DNA of 64,000 nucleotides from Streptomyces antnestii (lineage in GTDB: Bacteria; Actinomycetota; Actinomycetes; Streptomycetales; Streptomycetaceae). A program made the translations under genes and the position numbers. Positions 49,137-57,651 of this stretch are shown in pieces (within the stretch, counting starts at the first letter, position 1; the number at the start of each line of letters is the position of its first letter). The notes beneath the pieces are model-generated. The model was not told the origin of the DNA, ran no database searches, and saw nothing but the letters and a program-made list of their open reading frames with translations. Location of the stretch: the NCBI RefSeq assembly GCF_004005495.1, contig NZ_RZYA01000021.1, positions 62,001 through 126,000 on the forward strand. Reading direction: 5' to 3'.

Positions 49137-49250
49137 ACACTACCGGGCGCGCCGGAGGGCGAGGTTTCCCGGTCCACGATGCGAGCGACGATAGGAAGGG
49201 GCCACAAGCCCGCGTCTGCGCGCCGCAAGAGCTGTAAGAACGGAGATCCC

Positions 49251-50477
49251 GTGACTGCTGTGACTCCTCCGAATGCCGCAACGGAAGCCTTCATCGCCGC
49301 GTCCGAAGCGCACAGTGCGCACAACTACCACCCGCTGCCCGTCGTGGTCGCCACGGCGGAGGGGGCGTGGATGACGGATGTCGAGGGGCGCCGCTACCTC
49401 GACATGCTCGCCGGTTACTCGGCGCTCAACTTCGGCCACGGGAACCGGCGGCTCATCGACGCCGCCAAGGCCCAGCTGGACCGGGTGACGCTGACGTCCC
49501 GCGCCTTCCATCACGACCGGTTCGCCGAGTTCTGCACCCAGCTCGCGGACCTGTGCGGCATGGACATGGTGCTGCCGATGAACACGGGGGCGGAGGCGGT
49601 GGAGACCGCCGTGAAGACGGCGAGGAAGTGGGGGTACCAGGTCAAGGAGGTGCCCGACGGGAGAGCGAAGATCGTCGTGGCGGGCAACAACTTCCACGGC
49701 CGGACCACGACGATCGTCAGCTTCTCCACGGACCTGGAGGCGCGCGCGGACTTCGGGCCCTACACGCCCGGGTTCGAGATCGTTCCGTACGGCGACCTGA
49801 CGGCGCTGCGCGGCGCTGTCACCGAGAACACGGTCGCGGTGCTGCTCGAACCGATCCAGGGCGAGGCCGGCGTCCTCGTGCCACCGGCCGGATATCTGCC
49901 GGCGGTACGGGAGTTGACCCGCGAGCGGAACGTGCTGTTCATCGCGGACGAGATCCAGTCGGGGCTCGGGCGCACCGGGCGGACGTTCGCCTGTGAGCAC
50001 GAGGGCGTGGTGCCCGACATGTATGTCCTGGGCAAGGCGCTCGGCGGCGGGGTCGTACCGGTGTCGGCGGTGGTGGCCGGCGAAGACGTGCTCGGGGTGT
50101 TCAAGCCGGGTGAGCACGGGTCGACGTTCGGCGGGAACCCGCTGGCCTGCGCCGTGGCCCTCGAGGTCATCGCGATGCTGCGGAGCGGGGAGTTCCAGAG
50201 GCGGGCGGCGGAGCTGGGCGAACACCTTCACGCGGAGCTGGCCCTGCTGGCGGGGACGGGCAGGGTGACGCAGGTGCGGGGACGCGGGCTGTGGGCGGGG
50301 GTCGACATCGATCCGTCGTGCGGCACGGGGAGGGAGATCTCGGAGAAGCTGCTGGACAAGGGGGTTCTCGTCAAGGACACCCACGGGAGCACGATCCGGA
50401 TCGCTCCCCCACTGGTGATCAGCAAGGAGGACCTGGACTGGGGACTCGACCAGCTCCGGGCGGTCCTGGCCGACTGA
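49251..50477 (+). CDS. rocD: Ornithine aminotransferase
   Basis: 408 residues from GTG 49251 with GGAG 6 nt upstream; a longer open frame overlaps the glyA leader and is not used. Class III aminotransferase: YHPLPVVVATAEGAWMTDVE, YLDMLAGYSALNFGHGNRRL, MNTGAEAVETAVKTARKWGY, LFIADEIQSGLGRTGRTFAC, and the PLP lysine in YVLGKALGGGVVPVSAVV. HGSTFGGNPLACAVA is the usual ending block. Transfers the delta-amino group of ornithine to 2-oxoglutarate, giving glutamate semialdehyde (proline/arginine link). Divergent from glyA. Confidence 0.95.
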   Translation: MTAVTPPNAATEAFIAASEAHSAHNYHPLPVVVATAEGAWMTDVEGRRYLDMLAGYSALNFGHGNRRLIDAAKAQLDRVTLTSRAFHHDRFAEFCTQLADLCGMDMVLPMNTGAEAVETAVKTARKWGYQVKEVPDGRAKIVVAGNNFHGRTTTIVSFSTDLEARADFGPYTPGFEIVPYGDLTALRGAVTENTVAVLLEPIQGEAGVLVPPAGYLPAVRELTRERNVLFIADEIQSGLGRTGRTFACEHEGVVPDMYVLGKALGGGVVPVSAVVAGEDVLGVFKPGEHGSTFGGNPLACAVALEVIAMLRSGEFQRRAAELGEHLHAELALLAGTGRVTQVRGRGLWAGVDIDPSCGTGREISEKLLDKGVLVKDTHGSTIRIAPPLVISKEDLDWGLDQLRAVLAD

Positions 50478-50480
50478 CCC

Positions 50481-50525
50481 CTGCAGTCGCTACCTCTGCA
50501 GTCGCTACCTCTACAGTCGCTTCGT
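50481..50525. repeat. Three 15-bp tandem repeats before the DMT permease start
   Basis: CTGCAGTCGCTACCT twice, then CTACAGTCGCTTCGT, running directly into the GTG start at 50524. The last copy carries TACAGT, a -10-like hexamer, placing a possible start site near the GTG. Confidence 0.55.
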
Positions 50526-51381
50526 GCTTCTTGGAATGGTGTGTGCGCTCGGGTCCGCGGTCTGTTTCGGTACGGCTTCCGTGTTGCAGGCGGTCGCCGC
50601 GCGGGCCGCGGAGCCGGGGTCGGGGTCGGGGGTCGACGCGGCGTTGTTGCTGCGGGCGCTGCGGCAGTGGCGTTACGTCGCGGGCCTCGGGCTCGACGGG
50701 CTCGGGTTCGTGCTGCAGGTCGTGGCACTGCGGTCGATTCCGATCTACGCCGTGGGGGCGGCCCTTGCCTCGAGTCTGGCGGTGACGGCGGTGGTCGCTT
50801 CCCGGCTGCTTGACGCGCGGTTGAGCGGTGTCGAGTGGGGCGCCGTCGGGGTGGTGGTCGCGGGCCTCGCGATGCTGGGCCTCGCGTCGGGGACGGAGGG
50901 AGGGGAGCCGGGTTCGGACGCGTTGCGGTACGCGATGCTGGCGACGGCGGCCGGTGTGCTGCTGATCGGGGCCGTGGCGGGGCGGCTGCCGGGGCGGGGC
51001 CGGGCGCTGGCTCTGGGCCTTGGCGCCGGGTGCGGGTTCGGGGTGGTGGAGGTGTCGGTGCGGCTCATCGACGATGTCTCTCCGGGGGCCCTGCTCAGCA
51101 ATCCGGCGACGTACGCGCTGCTGCTCGGTGGAGGTGCGGCGTTTCTGCTGCTGACGTCGGCGTTGCAGAAGGGGTCGGTGACCACGGCCACCGCCGGGAT
51201 GGTCGTGGGCGAGACGGTCGGGCCGGCGCTGATCGGCGTGGTCTGGCTCGGGGACCGCACGCGCGAGGGGCTGGCCTGGCTGGCCGTTCTCGGGTTCGTG
51301 GTGGCCGTGGCGGGGGCGCTGGCCCTTGCGCGTTTCGGGGAGGCGCCGGTGGAGGACGCCTCCGAGCCCGTCCGGGTCTGA
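50524..51381 (+). CDS. DMT-superfamily (EamA-like) membrane transporter
   Basis: 285 residues from GTG 50524, ten hydrophobic spans: MVCALGSAVCFGTASVLQAV, GLGLDGLGFVLQVVALRSI, YAVGAALASSLAVTAVVAS, VEWGAVGVVVAGLAMLGLA, and so on to WLAVLGFVVAVAGALALARF. Two internal repeats of five spans fit the EamA type, with GSVTTATAGMVVGETVGPAL as the second-repeat motif. Substrate unknown. Rightward after rocD with 46 bp between, partly filled by tandem repeats. Convergent with the MocR gene. Confidence 0.85.
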   Translation: MLLGMVCALGSAVCFGTASVLQAVAARAAEPGSGSGVDAALLLRALRQWRYVAGLGLDGLGFVLQVVALRSIPIYAVGAALASSLAVTAVVASRLLDARLSGVEWGAVGVVVAGLAMLGLASGTEGGEPGSDALRYAMLATAAGVLLIGAVAGRLPGRGRALALGLGAGCGFGVVEVSVRLIDDVSPGALLSNPATYALLLGGGAAFLLLTSALQKGSVTTATAGMVVGETVGPALIGVVWLGDRTREGLAWLAVLGFVVAVAGALALARFGEAPVEDASEPVRV

Positions 51382-51394
51382 CGGCGCCGCCGCG

Positions 51395-52819
51395 CTACGG
51401 CAGTACCCGGCACAGGGCTTCCAGGGCTCCTGACCAGGCGTGGTCCGGTGGGGTTCCGTAGCCGACCACCAGGGCGTCCTGGGTCGCCGTGGCGGGGGCG
51501 TCGTCGTGGCGGAAGCTGGAGAGGCCGGATACGCCGAGGCGCTGCCAGGCGGCGGCGCGGACCACGGACTGTTCGGTGCCGGGCGGGAGTTGGAGGACGG
51601 CGTGCAGGCCGGCGGCGATGCCGGTGACGCGGACGTCGGGGGCGCGTTCGGCGAGGGCGGCCACGAGCTGGTCGCGGCGCCGGCGGTAGCGCAGGCGGGC
51701 GCCGCGGACGTGACGGTCGTAGGCGCCGGAGCCGATGAACTCCGCGAGGGTCAGCTGGTCGAGGACGCCGCAGGACCAGTCGGCGCTGCCCTTCGCCTCC
51801 GTGACCTCCGCGGCGACGGACGGCGGGAGTACCAGCCAGCCCAGGCGCAGGCCGGGGGCGAGGGACTTGCTGGCCGTGCCGAAGTAGACGACGCGGTCGG
51901 GGTCGAGGCCCTGGAGGGCGCCGACGGGCTGGCGGTCGTAGCGGAACTCGCCGTCGTAGTCGTCCTCCAGGATCAGTCCGCCGGTGCGGCGGGCCCAGTC
52001 GACGGCGGCGGTGCGCCGGTCGGGGTGGAGGGGCACGCCCATGGGGAACTGGTGGGCGGGGGTCAGCAGGGCGGCGCCCACGTCCGGTTCACCGGCGGCC
52101 AACTCACCGGTGCGGGTGCCCAGTTGATCGAGAGGAAGGGGGTGGGTCCGCAGGCCGGACCGGGTCAGGATGTTCCAGTGGATGTCGAGCCCGTACGTCT
52201 CCACGGCCACGTCGCGCACGCCCCTGCTCCGCAGTACCTCGCCGAGCAGCATCAGGCCGTGGACGAAGCCGGAGCAGATCACGATGCGGTCGGGATCGGC
52301 GTGGACGCCGCGGGCGCGGGCCAGGTAGCCGGCGAGGGCGGTGCGCAGTTCGACGCGGCCGCGCGGATCCCCGTAGCCGAGGGCGTCGTTCGGGGCGGCG
52401 GTGAGGGCGCGGCGCGCCGCCTTGAGCCATTCGGCGCGCGGGAACGAGGACAGGTCGGGGGTGCCGGGGTGCAGGTCGTGGCGGAGTCCGGCCGGGGCGC
52501 GCCGACCGCGGGCCGGGCCAGGCTCGGGCGTCTCCACCGGCCGCTCCGCCACGCGGGTTCCCGAGCCCTGGCGCGCGGTGAGCCAGCCCTCGGCGACGAG
52601 GTCCGCGTAGGCGTCGGCGACGGTGTTGCGGGCGATGCCCAGATCGGCGGCGAGGGTGCGGGAGGACGGCAGCCGGATGCCGGGGGCGAGGCGTCCGCCG
52701 CGTACGGCGTCGCGGAGCGCGTCGGTCAGGCCTTTGCGCAGGCCGGAGCCGGTCGGCTCGATGTGCAGATCGATACCGAGCGCTTGACCGGAGGGCGAAG
52801 TGGCCCAGGATTCCACCAT
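51395..52819 (-). CDS. MocR/PdxR-type GntR regulator with aminotransferase domain
   Basis: 474 residues. N-terminal GntR winged helix (about 20-85): LRKGLTDALRDAVRGGRLAP, GIRLPSSRTLAADLGIARNT, VADAYADLVAEGWLTARQGS. A linker then leads to the fold-type-I aminotransferase domain: FPRAEWLKAARRAL, YGDPRGRVELRTALAGYLAR, ILEDDYDGEFRYDRQPVGAL, and the PLP lysine in YFGTASKSLAPGLRLGWLVL. Such proteins sense PLP or an amino compound. It is divergent from the carboxymuconolactone-decarboxylase-like gene, with 47 bp between the starts, and probably controls that gene. Confidence 0.93.
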   Translation of the reverse strand: MVESWATSPSGQALGIDLHIEPTGSGLRKGLTDALRDAVRGGRLAPGIRLPSSRTLAADLGIARNTVADAYADLVAEGWLTARQGSGTRVAERPVETPEPGPARGRRAPAGLRHDLHPGTPDLSSFPRAEWLKAARRALTAAPNDALGYGDPRGRVELRTALAGYLARARGVHADPDRIVICSGFVHGLMLLGEVLRSRGVRDVAVETYGLDIHWNILTRSGLRTHPLPLDQLGTRTGELAAGEPDVGAALLTPAHQFPMGVPLHPDRRTAAVDWARRTGGLILEDDYDGEFRYDRQPVGALQGLDPDRVVYFGTASKSLAPGLRLGWLVLPPSVAAEVTEAKGSADWSCGVLDQLTLAEFIGSGAYDRHVRGARLRYRRRRDQLVAALAERAPDVRVTGIAAGLHAVLQLPPGTEQSVVRAAAWQRLGVSGLSSFRHDDAPATATQDALVVGYGTPPDHAWSGALEALCRVLP

Positions 52820-52866
52820 GGGAATGGACCATACCCGTGGGCTATTCCGCTCGTAGGGTCGAGAGC

Positions 52867-53391
52867 ATGACGACGACGAACGACGAAACGACCAGCACCG
52901 AAGCCGCCGGCAAGGAGTACGTCCACGAGCACGCGCCGCGCCTGGCGTGGGCCAAGCACGCCCCGGACGTCTACAAGGCCATGATCCGGCTCGACGCCGA
53001 GTCCCGTAAGGGCGTCGACCCGGTGACGCTCGAACTGGTCAAGATCCGCGCCTCGCAGCTCAACCACTGTGCGTTCTGCCTCGACATGCACTCCAAGGAC
53101 GCGCTCGCCGCGGGCGAGAGCGTCGAGCGGATCATCCAGCTCAGCGCGTGGGAGGAGTCGCGGCACTTCTACACGGCCCGGGAGATCGCGGCGATCGAGC
53201 TGACCGAGGCGATCACCGTGCTGACCGACGGGTTCGTGCCGGACGAGACGTACGCGCGGGCGGCCGAGCTGTACGACGAGCGGGAGCTGACGCAGCTGAT
53301 CGCCGCGATCACGGTGATCAACGCGTGGAACCGGTTCGGCGTCTCGACGCGGATGGTGCCCGGGCACTACACCGCGGGGGACTTCAAGTAG
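52867..53391 (+). CDS. Carboxymuconolactone decarboxylase / AhpD-like protein
   Basis: 174 residues from ATG 52867. Core: TLELVKIRASQLNHCAFCLD, MHSKDALAAGESVERIIQLS, AWEESRHFYTAREIAAIELT. The CxxC with downstream His (HCAFCLDMHSKDA) is the AhpD-type redox active site, so an alkylhydroperoxidase-like activity is likelier than muconolactone decarboxylation. EAITVLTDGFVPDETYARAA and the C-terminal NAWNRFGVSTRMVPGHY follow the family. Divergent from the MocR regulator. A strong hairpin follows. Confidence 0.9.
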   Translation: MTTTNDETTSTEAAGKEYVHEHAPRLAWAKHAPDVYKAMIRLDAESRKGVDPVTLELVKIRASQLNHCAFCLDMHSKDALAAGESVERIIQLSAWEESRHFYTAREIAAIELTEAITVLTDGFVPDETYARAAELYDERELTQLIAAITVINAWNRFGVSTRMVPGHYTAGDFK

Positions 53392-53410
53392 CGGCCATCG
53401 CACAGCACGC

Positions 53411-53446
53411 ATGCCGGGTGCCCCGTCAGGGGAGGGCACCCGGCAT
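53411..53446. terminator. Bidirectional terminator
   Basis: Perfect 13-bp arms ATGCCGGGTGCCC and GGGCACCCGGCAT around a 10-nt loop, between the convergent AhpD-like gene (ends 53391) and proX (ends 53460). Confidence 0.8.
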
Positions 53447-53459
53447 ACGCGTGTGACCA

Positions 53460-54446
53460 CTACTTGGGCAGCCAGGCCCGCCATGTGGACTCGTGCTCGT
53501 CGATCCACTTCTTCGCCGCCTCGTCCGGCGACATCTTCTTGTCGGCGATGAGCAGAGAGACCTCGTTCTGGTCCTCGGTCGTCCACTTGAAGTTCTTCAG
53601 GAACTGCGCCGCCTTGCCGCCGCTCTTCGAGAAGTCCGCGTTGAGGTACTTCTGCAGCGGCGTCTTCGGGTAGGCGCAGGCGACCTTCTTCGGGTCGGCG
53701 TCGCAGCCGTCCTTGTACGCCGGCAGCTTCACCTCCGTCATCGGCACCTTCTTGAACAGCCACTGCGGCTGGTACCAGTACGTCAGGAAGGGCTTCCTGG
53801 CCTTGGCGAACTGCTTGATCTGGGTGATCTGCGCCGCCTCGGAGCCCGAGAAGACGACCTGGTACTTCAGCTTCAGGTTGTCGACAAGGGCCTTGTCGTT
53901 CGTGACGTACGACGGGGATCCGTCGAGGAGTTGGCCCTTGCCGCCGCTCTCGGCGGTGCGCAGCTGGGACGCGTACTTGTTGAGGTTCTTCCAGTTCGTG
54001 ACGTCCGGGTGCTGCTCGGCGAAGTACGTGGGGACGAACCAGCCGATGTGTCCGGTGACGCCGAGGCCGCCGCCGTTCACGATCGTCTTCTTGTCCTTGA
54101 CGTACCGCTGCTCCTGGTCGGGGTGGCCCCAGTCCTCCATGATCGCGTCGACGCGGCCCTGGCTGAGCGCGTCCCACGCGGGGACCTCGTCGACCTGGAC
54201 GGTGTCGACGCGGTAGCCGAGCTCGTGCTTGAGCAGGTACTCGGCGACGGCGATGTTGGACTGCGCGCCCACCCAGGACTGGACGGACAGGGTCACCGTC
54301 TTGGCGCCCTTCGCGTTCGCGTACGGGGAGGACTGCTTGGTCATGTCGGCGGCGCCGCAGCCGGTGGCCACCAGGAGGGTGCCCGCGGCCGCGAGGCCGA
54401 TGGTCGTGCGGCGTACCCGGATCGACATACGCATGGATATACGCAT
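53460..54446 (-). CDS. proX: Glycine betaine/proline ABC transporter, substrate-binding lipoprotein
   Basis: 328 residues from ATG 54446, two bases after the permease stop. Lipoprotein signal: MRISMRMSIRVRRTTIGLAA then GTLLVATGCGAAD (lipobox Cys about residue 30). Mature OpuAC domain: VTLSVQSWVGAQSNIAVAEY, LGYRVDTVQVDEVPAWDALS, DAIMEDWGHPDQEQRYV, FLTYWYQPQWLFKKVPMTEV. Trp and Tyr residues of the aromatic betaine cage (WVGAQ, WYQPQW) are present. Binds quaternary amines outside the cell. Last gene of the betaine operon. Confidence 0.93.
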   Translation of the reverse strand: MRISMRMSIRVRRTTIGLAAAGTLLVATGCGAADMTKQSSPYANAKGAKTVTLSVQSWVGAQSNIAVAEYLLKHELGYRVDTVQVDEVPAWDALSQGRVDAIMEDWGHPDQEQRYVKDKKTIVNGGGLGVTGHIGWFVPTYFAEQHPDVTNWKNLNKYASQLRTAESGGKGQLLDGSPSYVTNDKALVDNLKLKYQVVFSGSEAAQITQIKQFAKARKPFLTYWYQPQWLFKKVPMTEVKLPAYKDGCDADPKKVACAYPKTPLQKYLNADFSKSGGKAAQFLKNFKWTTEDQNEVSLLIADKKMSPDEAAKKWIDEHESTWRAWLPK

Positions 54447-54448
54447 GG

Positions 54449-56422
54449 TCACGCTCCCTTCTTCGCGCGGCGCTCGGTCGGCTGCGTGACCCGGTCGAGC
54501 ATGAGTCCGAGGCACACGATCGCGGCGCCCGCGACGAGCCCGGTCGCCAGGTCGCCCTGCGCGAGGCCGAACACGACGTCGTAGCCGAGCGCGCCGCCGC
54601 CCACCAGGCCGCCGATGATGACGACGGCGAGGACGAGGACGACTCCCTGGTTCACGGCGAGGAGCAGCGCGGGCCTGGCCAGCGGCAGCTGGACCTGGCG
54701 CAGTTGCTGCCCGCTCGTCGCGCCCATGGACCGGGCCGACTCCATGGCCGCCCCGTTCACCTGGCGCAGACCCTGCGTCGTGATGCGGATGACGGCCGGC
54801 AGCGCGTAGACCACGGCCGCGGCGACGGCGGGGGCGCGGCCGACGCCGAACAGCGCGACCACCGGGATCAGGTACACGAACTGCGGCATCGTCTGGAAGA
54901 CGTCGAGGACGGGCCGCAGCAGCAGTTCGACGCGCTCGCTCCGCGCCGCCGCGATGCCGACGGCGAAGCCGATGACCAGCGTCACGGCGACGGCCGCGAG
55001 GACCTGGGACAGCGTGTCGAGCGACGGCTTCCACACACCGAGGACGCCGATCGCGGCCATGGCGAGCACGGCGGTCAGGGCGGTGCGCCAGGTGCCGATC
55101 AGCCAGGCGAGCGCGGCGACGACGAGGAGCACGGCCCACCAGGGCATGCCCTGCAGGCCGTCGCGCACCGGGTCGAGGACCCAGGTGGTGAAGTGGCCCG
55201 CCCAGTCGGCGGTTCCGCCGATGTAGGGGACACCGGAGTACAGGTGGCTGGTCATCCAGTCGACGGCGTTGTTGACCGGGTCGGCGATGTTGACGATCCA
55301 CGTGTCGGGCCAGTCGATGCGGCCGGCGAAGCGGGCCGCGAGGGCGACGGCGATCGTCACAAGCGCCGCCACGCCCCAGCCGCTGAGACCGTGCAGGCGG
55401 CGGCCGTCGGGTTCGGCGGCACCGAGCCGCTCCCCCGCCGCGGCCGTCGTACGGTCCAGGATCACGGCGAGCAGCACGATCGGGATGCCGGCGGCGAGAG
55501 CCGCGCCGACGTCCACGGATGCCAGTGCCTGGTACACGCGGTCACCGAGACCGCCCGCGCCGATCACCGACGCGATGACGGCCATCGAGAGCGCCATCAT
55601 GATCGTCTGGTTGAGCCCGAGGAGGAGCTGCTTACGGGCGAGCGGGAGCCGGGCCGTGAGGAGCCGCTGCCGCGCGGTCGCGCCGAGCGAGGCGACGGCC
55701 TCCATGACACCGCCGTCGGCCTCGCGCAGGCCGAGCGCGGTGAGGCGGGCCATGGGCGGGGCCGCGTAGACCACGGTCGCGAGGACGGCGGCCGGGACAC
55801 CGATGCCGAACACGAGGACGACCGGCAGCAGGTACGCGAACGCGGGCAGGACCTGCATCGTGTCGAGTACGGGCCGCAGCGCCCGGTTCGTACGGTCGGA
55901 CAGGCCGGCGGCGAGTCCGAGGACCGCGCCGAGCACGACCGAGGCGAGTACGGCGACGATCATGAGCGCGAGCGTCTGCATGGTGGGAACCCACATGCCG
56001 AGGAGCCCGCAGGCGAGGAACGCGGCGGTGGCGGCCGCCGCGAGCTTGAGGCCCGCCACGCGCCAGGCGATGAGCCCGGCCGCGGCGGTGACGCCGGCCC
56101 AGCCGGCGGCGAGGAGCACCAGGTAGACGCCGCGCACACAGATGACGACGGCGTTGCTGATGTGGCCGAAGAAGTAGAGGAACAGCGGGTGGCTGTCCCG
56201 GTTGTCGATGATCCAGTCACTGGTCTTGCCCAGCGGTCCGGTCAGGTCGACGGTGAGCGCGTGCGGCCAACTGCCGCTCGCCCACTTGGCGTTGACGATC
56301 GGGATGAGGACGGCCGCGACGACGGCGAGCAGCAGGAGCTTGCCGAGGGCGCGGTTGCGCACGAGCGCGCCGAGGCGCGAGGTGTCCGCCGCGGGGGCGG
56401 TGACGGTACTGGCGGCGGCCAT
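54449..56422 (-). CDS. proW: Glycine betaine ABC transporter, fused double permease
   Basis: 657 residues, about twice the usual ProW. Two full permease domains, each with its own ProW/MetI signature: first MEAVASLGATARQRLLTARL with PLARKQLLLGLNQTIMMALS (about residues 225-270); second MESARSMGATSGQQLRQVQL with PLARPALLLAVNQGVVLVLA (about residues 560-605). Between them lies LSGWGVAALVTIAVALAARF. So one polypeptide could supply both membrane halves. Overlaps the ProV stop by one base. Domain-duplicated ProW is known in actinobacteria. Confidence 0.92.
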   Translation of the reverse strand: MAAASTVTAPAADTSRLGALVRNRALGKLLLLAVVAAVLIPIVNAKWASGSWPHALTVDLTGPLGKTSDWIIDNRDSHPLFLYFFGHISNAVVICVRGVYLVLLAAGWAGVTAAAGLIAWRVAGLKLAAAATAAFLACGLLGMWVPTMQTLALMIVAVLASVVLGAVLGLAAGLSDRTNRALRPVLDTMQVLPAFAYLLPVVLVFGIGVPAAVLATVVYAAPPMARLTALGLREADGGVMEAVASLGATARQRLLTARLPLARKQLLLGLNQTIMMALSMAVIASVIGAGGLGDRVYQALASVDVGAALAAGIPIVLLAVILDRTTAAAGERLGAAEPDGRRLHGLSGWGVAALVTIAVALAARFAGRIDWPDTWIVNIADPVNNAVDWMTSHLYSGVPYIGGTADWAGHFTTWVLDPVRDGLQGMPWWAVLLVVAALAWLIGTWRTALTAVLAMAAIGVLGVWKPSLDTLSQVLAAVAVTLVIGFAVGIAAARSERVELLLRPVLDVFQTMPQFVYLIPVVALFGVGRAPAVAAAVVYALPAVIRITTQGLRQVNGAAMESARSMGATSGQQLRQVQLPLARPALLLAVNQGVVLVLAVVIIGGLVGGGALGYDVVFGLAQGDLATGLVAGAAIVCLGLMLDRVTQPTERRAKKGA

Positions 56423-57651
56423 CAGGCGACCTCCTCGCCCGGGGGCGTGACGTCGGCGACAGCGTCGCTTCCAGCGTCACCGGAACCGGCACTGGCACTG
56501 GCACTGGCACCGGCACCGGCCTCCGAAGCGGCTCCCGCCCCGGACTCCGAATCCGTCCCCGAACCCGCCTCCACCCCGGAACCGGCCCCCGTCCCCGCCA
56601 CCACGCCAAGCAGCCGCGCATGGTCCACGACCCCCAGGCAGCGGCCGTCGTCCATGACCCGTACCGCGAAGCCGGTCCTGGCGACCGCCTCGATCGCCTC
56701 CGACACGGTCGCGCCGGGCGCGACGGCCGGGCCGCGCCCGACCTCGTCCGCGTCGGCGGGCCGCATCGCGCGGCGCACCGTCATGACCTGCTCGCGCGGC
56801 ACGTCCCGGACGAACTCGCGTACGTAGTCGTCGGCGGGCGAGCCCACGATCTCCTCGGGCGTGCCCAGCTGCACGATCTTGCCGTCGCGCATCAGCGCGA
56901 TCCGGTCGCCGAGCCGCAGCGCCTCCGTCAGGTCGTGCGTGATGAAGACCATGGTCCGGCCCTCCTCACGGTGGAGCCGGATGACCTCCTCCTGCATGTC
57001 GCGGCGGATCAGCGGGTCGAGGGCGCTGAACGGCTCGTCGAACAGCAGCACTTCGGGATCGACGGCGAGTGCGCGCGCGAGCCCGACCCGCTGCTGCTGA
57101 CCGCCGGACAGCTGCCCGGGGCGCCGCTGCTCAAGACCTTCGAGGCCGACCTTCTCGACGACCGCCGCCGCCTTGGCGCGCCGCTCGGCGCGGCCCATGC
57201 CCTGGATCTCCAGGCCGTACGCGACGTTGTCGAGCACGGTGCGGTGCGGGAGGAGCCCGAAGTGCTGGAAGACCATGGCGGCGCGGTGGCGCCGCAGTGC
57301 ACGCAGGCGCCCCTTGTCCATGCCGAGGACGTCCTCGCCCTCGATGGATATCCCGCCGGAGGTCGGCTCGATGAGCCGGGTCAGGCAGCGTACGAGGGTG
57401 GACTTGCCGGAGCCGGAGAGGCCCATGACGACGAAGACCTCGCCCTTGCGCACGTCGAAGCTGACGTCCCGCACGGCGGCGGTGCACCCGGTGCGGGTGC
57501 GCAGTTCGGCGGCGCTCAGGCCGGCGAGTTCCGCGTCGCCCGGCACCCGGTCGGCCTTCGGTCCGAAGACCTTCCACAGGTTGCGCACGGAGAACACGGG
57601 CGCGTCCGTGTGCGCGCCCTCTTCACGTGCCTTCTCCACAGTCGTACTCAT
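56422..57651 (-). CDS. proV: Glycine betaine ABC transporter, ATP-binding protein
   Basis: 409 residues from ATG 57651 (GTG 57654, overlapping the GMC stop as GTGA, is equally possible). Seen: Walker A GLSGSGKSTLVRCL, the Q-loop region LRALRRHRAAMVFQHFGLLP, signature LSGGQQQRVGLARAL, Walker B VLLFDEPFSALD and H-loop VFITHDLTEAL. A single CBS-like segment follows (TVSEAIEAVARTGFAVRVMD), then a low-complexity Gly/Ala/Ser/Asp tail of about 60 residues. The CBS part of such proteins senses ionic strength. Energises betaine uptake. Confidence 0.94.
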   Translation of the reverse strand: MSTTVEKAREEGAHTDAPVFSVRNLWKVFGPKADRVPGDAELAGLSAAELRTRTGCTAAVRDVSFDVRKGEVFVVMGLSGSGKSTLVRCLTRLIEPTSGGISIEGEDVLGMDKGRLRALRRHRAAMVFQHFGLLPHRTVLDNVAYGLEIQGMGRAERRAKAAAVVEKVGLEGLEQRRPGQLSGGQQQRVGLARALAVDPEVLLFDEPFSALDPLIRRDMQEEVIRLHREEGRTMVFITHDLTEALRLGDRIALMRDGKIVQLGTPEEIVGSPADDYVREFVRDVPREQVMTVRRAMRPADADEVGRGPAVAPGATVSEAIEAVARTGFAVRVMDDGRCLGVVDHARLLGVVAGTGAGSGVEAGSGTDSESGAGAASEAGAGASASASAGSGDAGSDAVADVTPPGEEVA

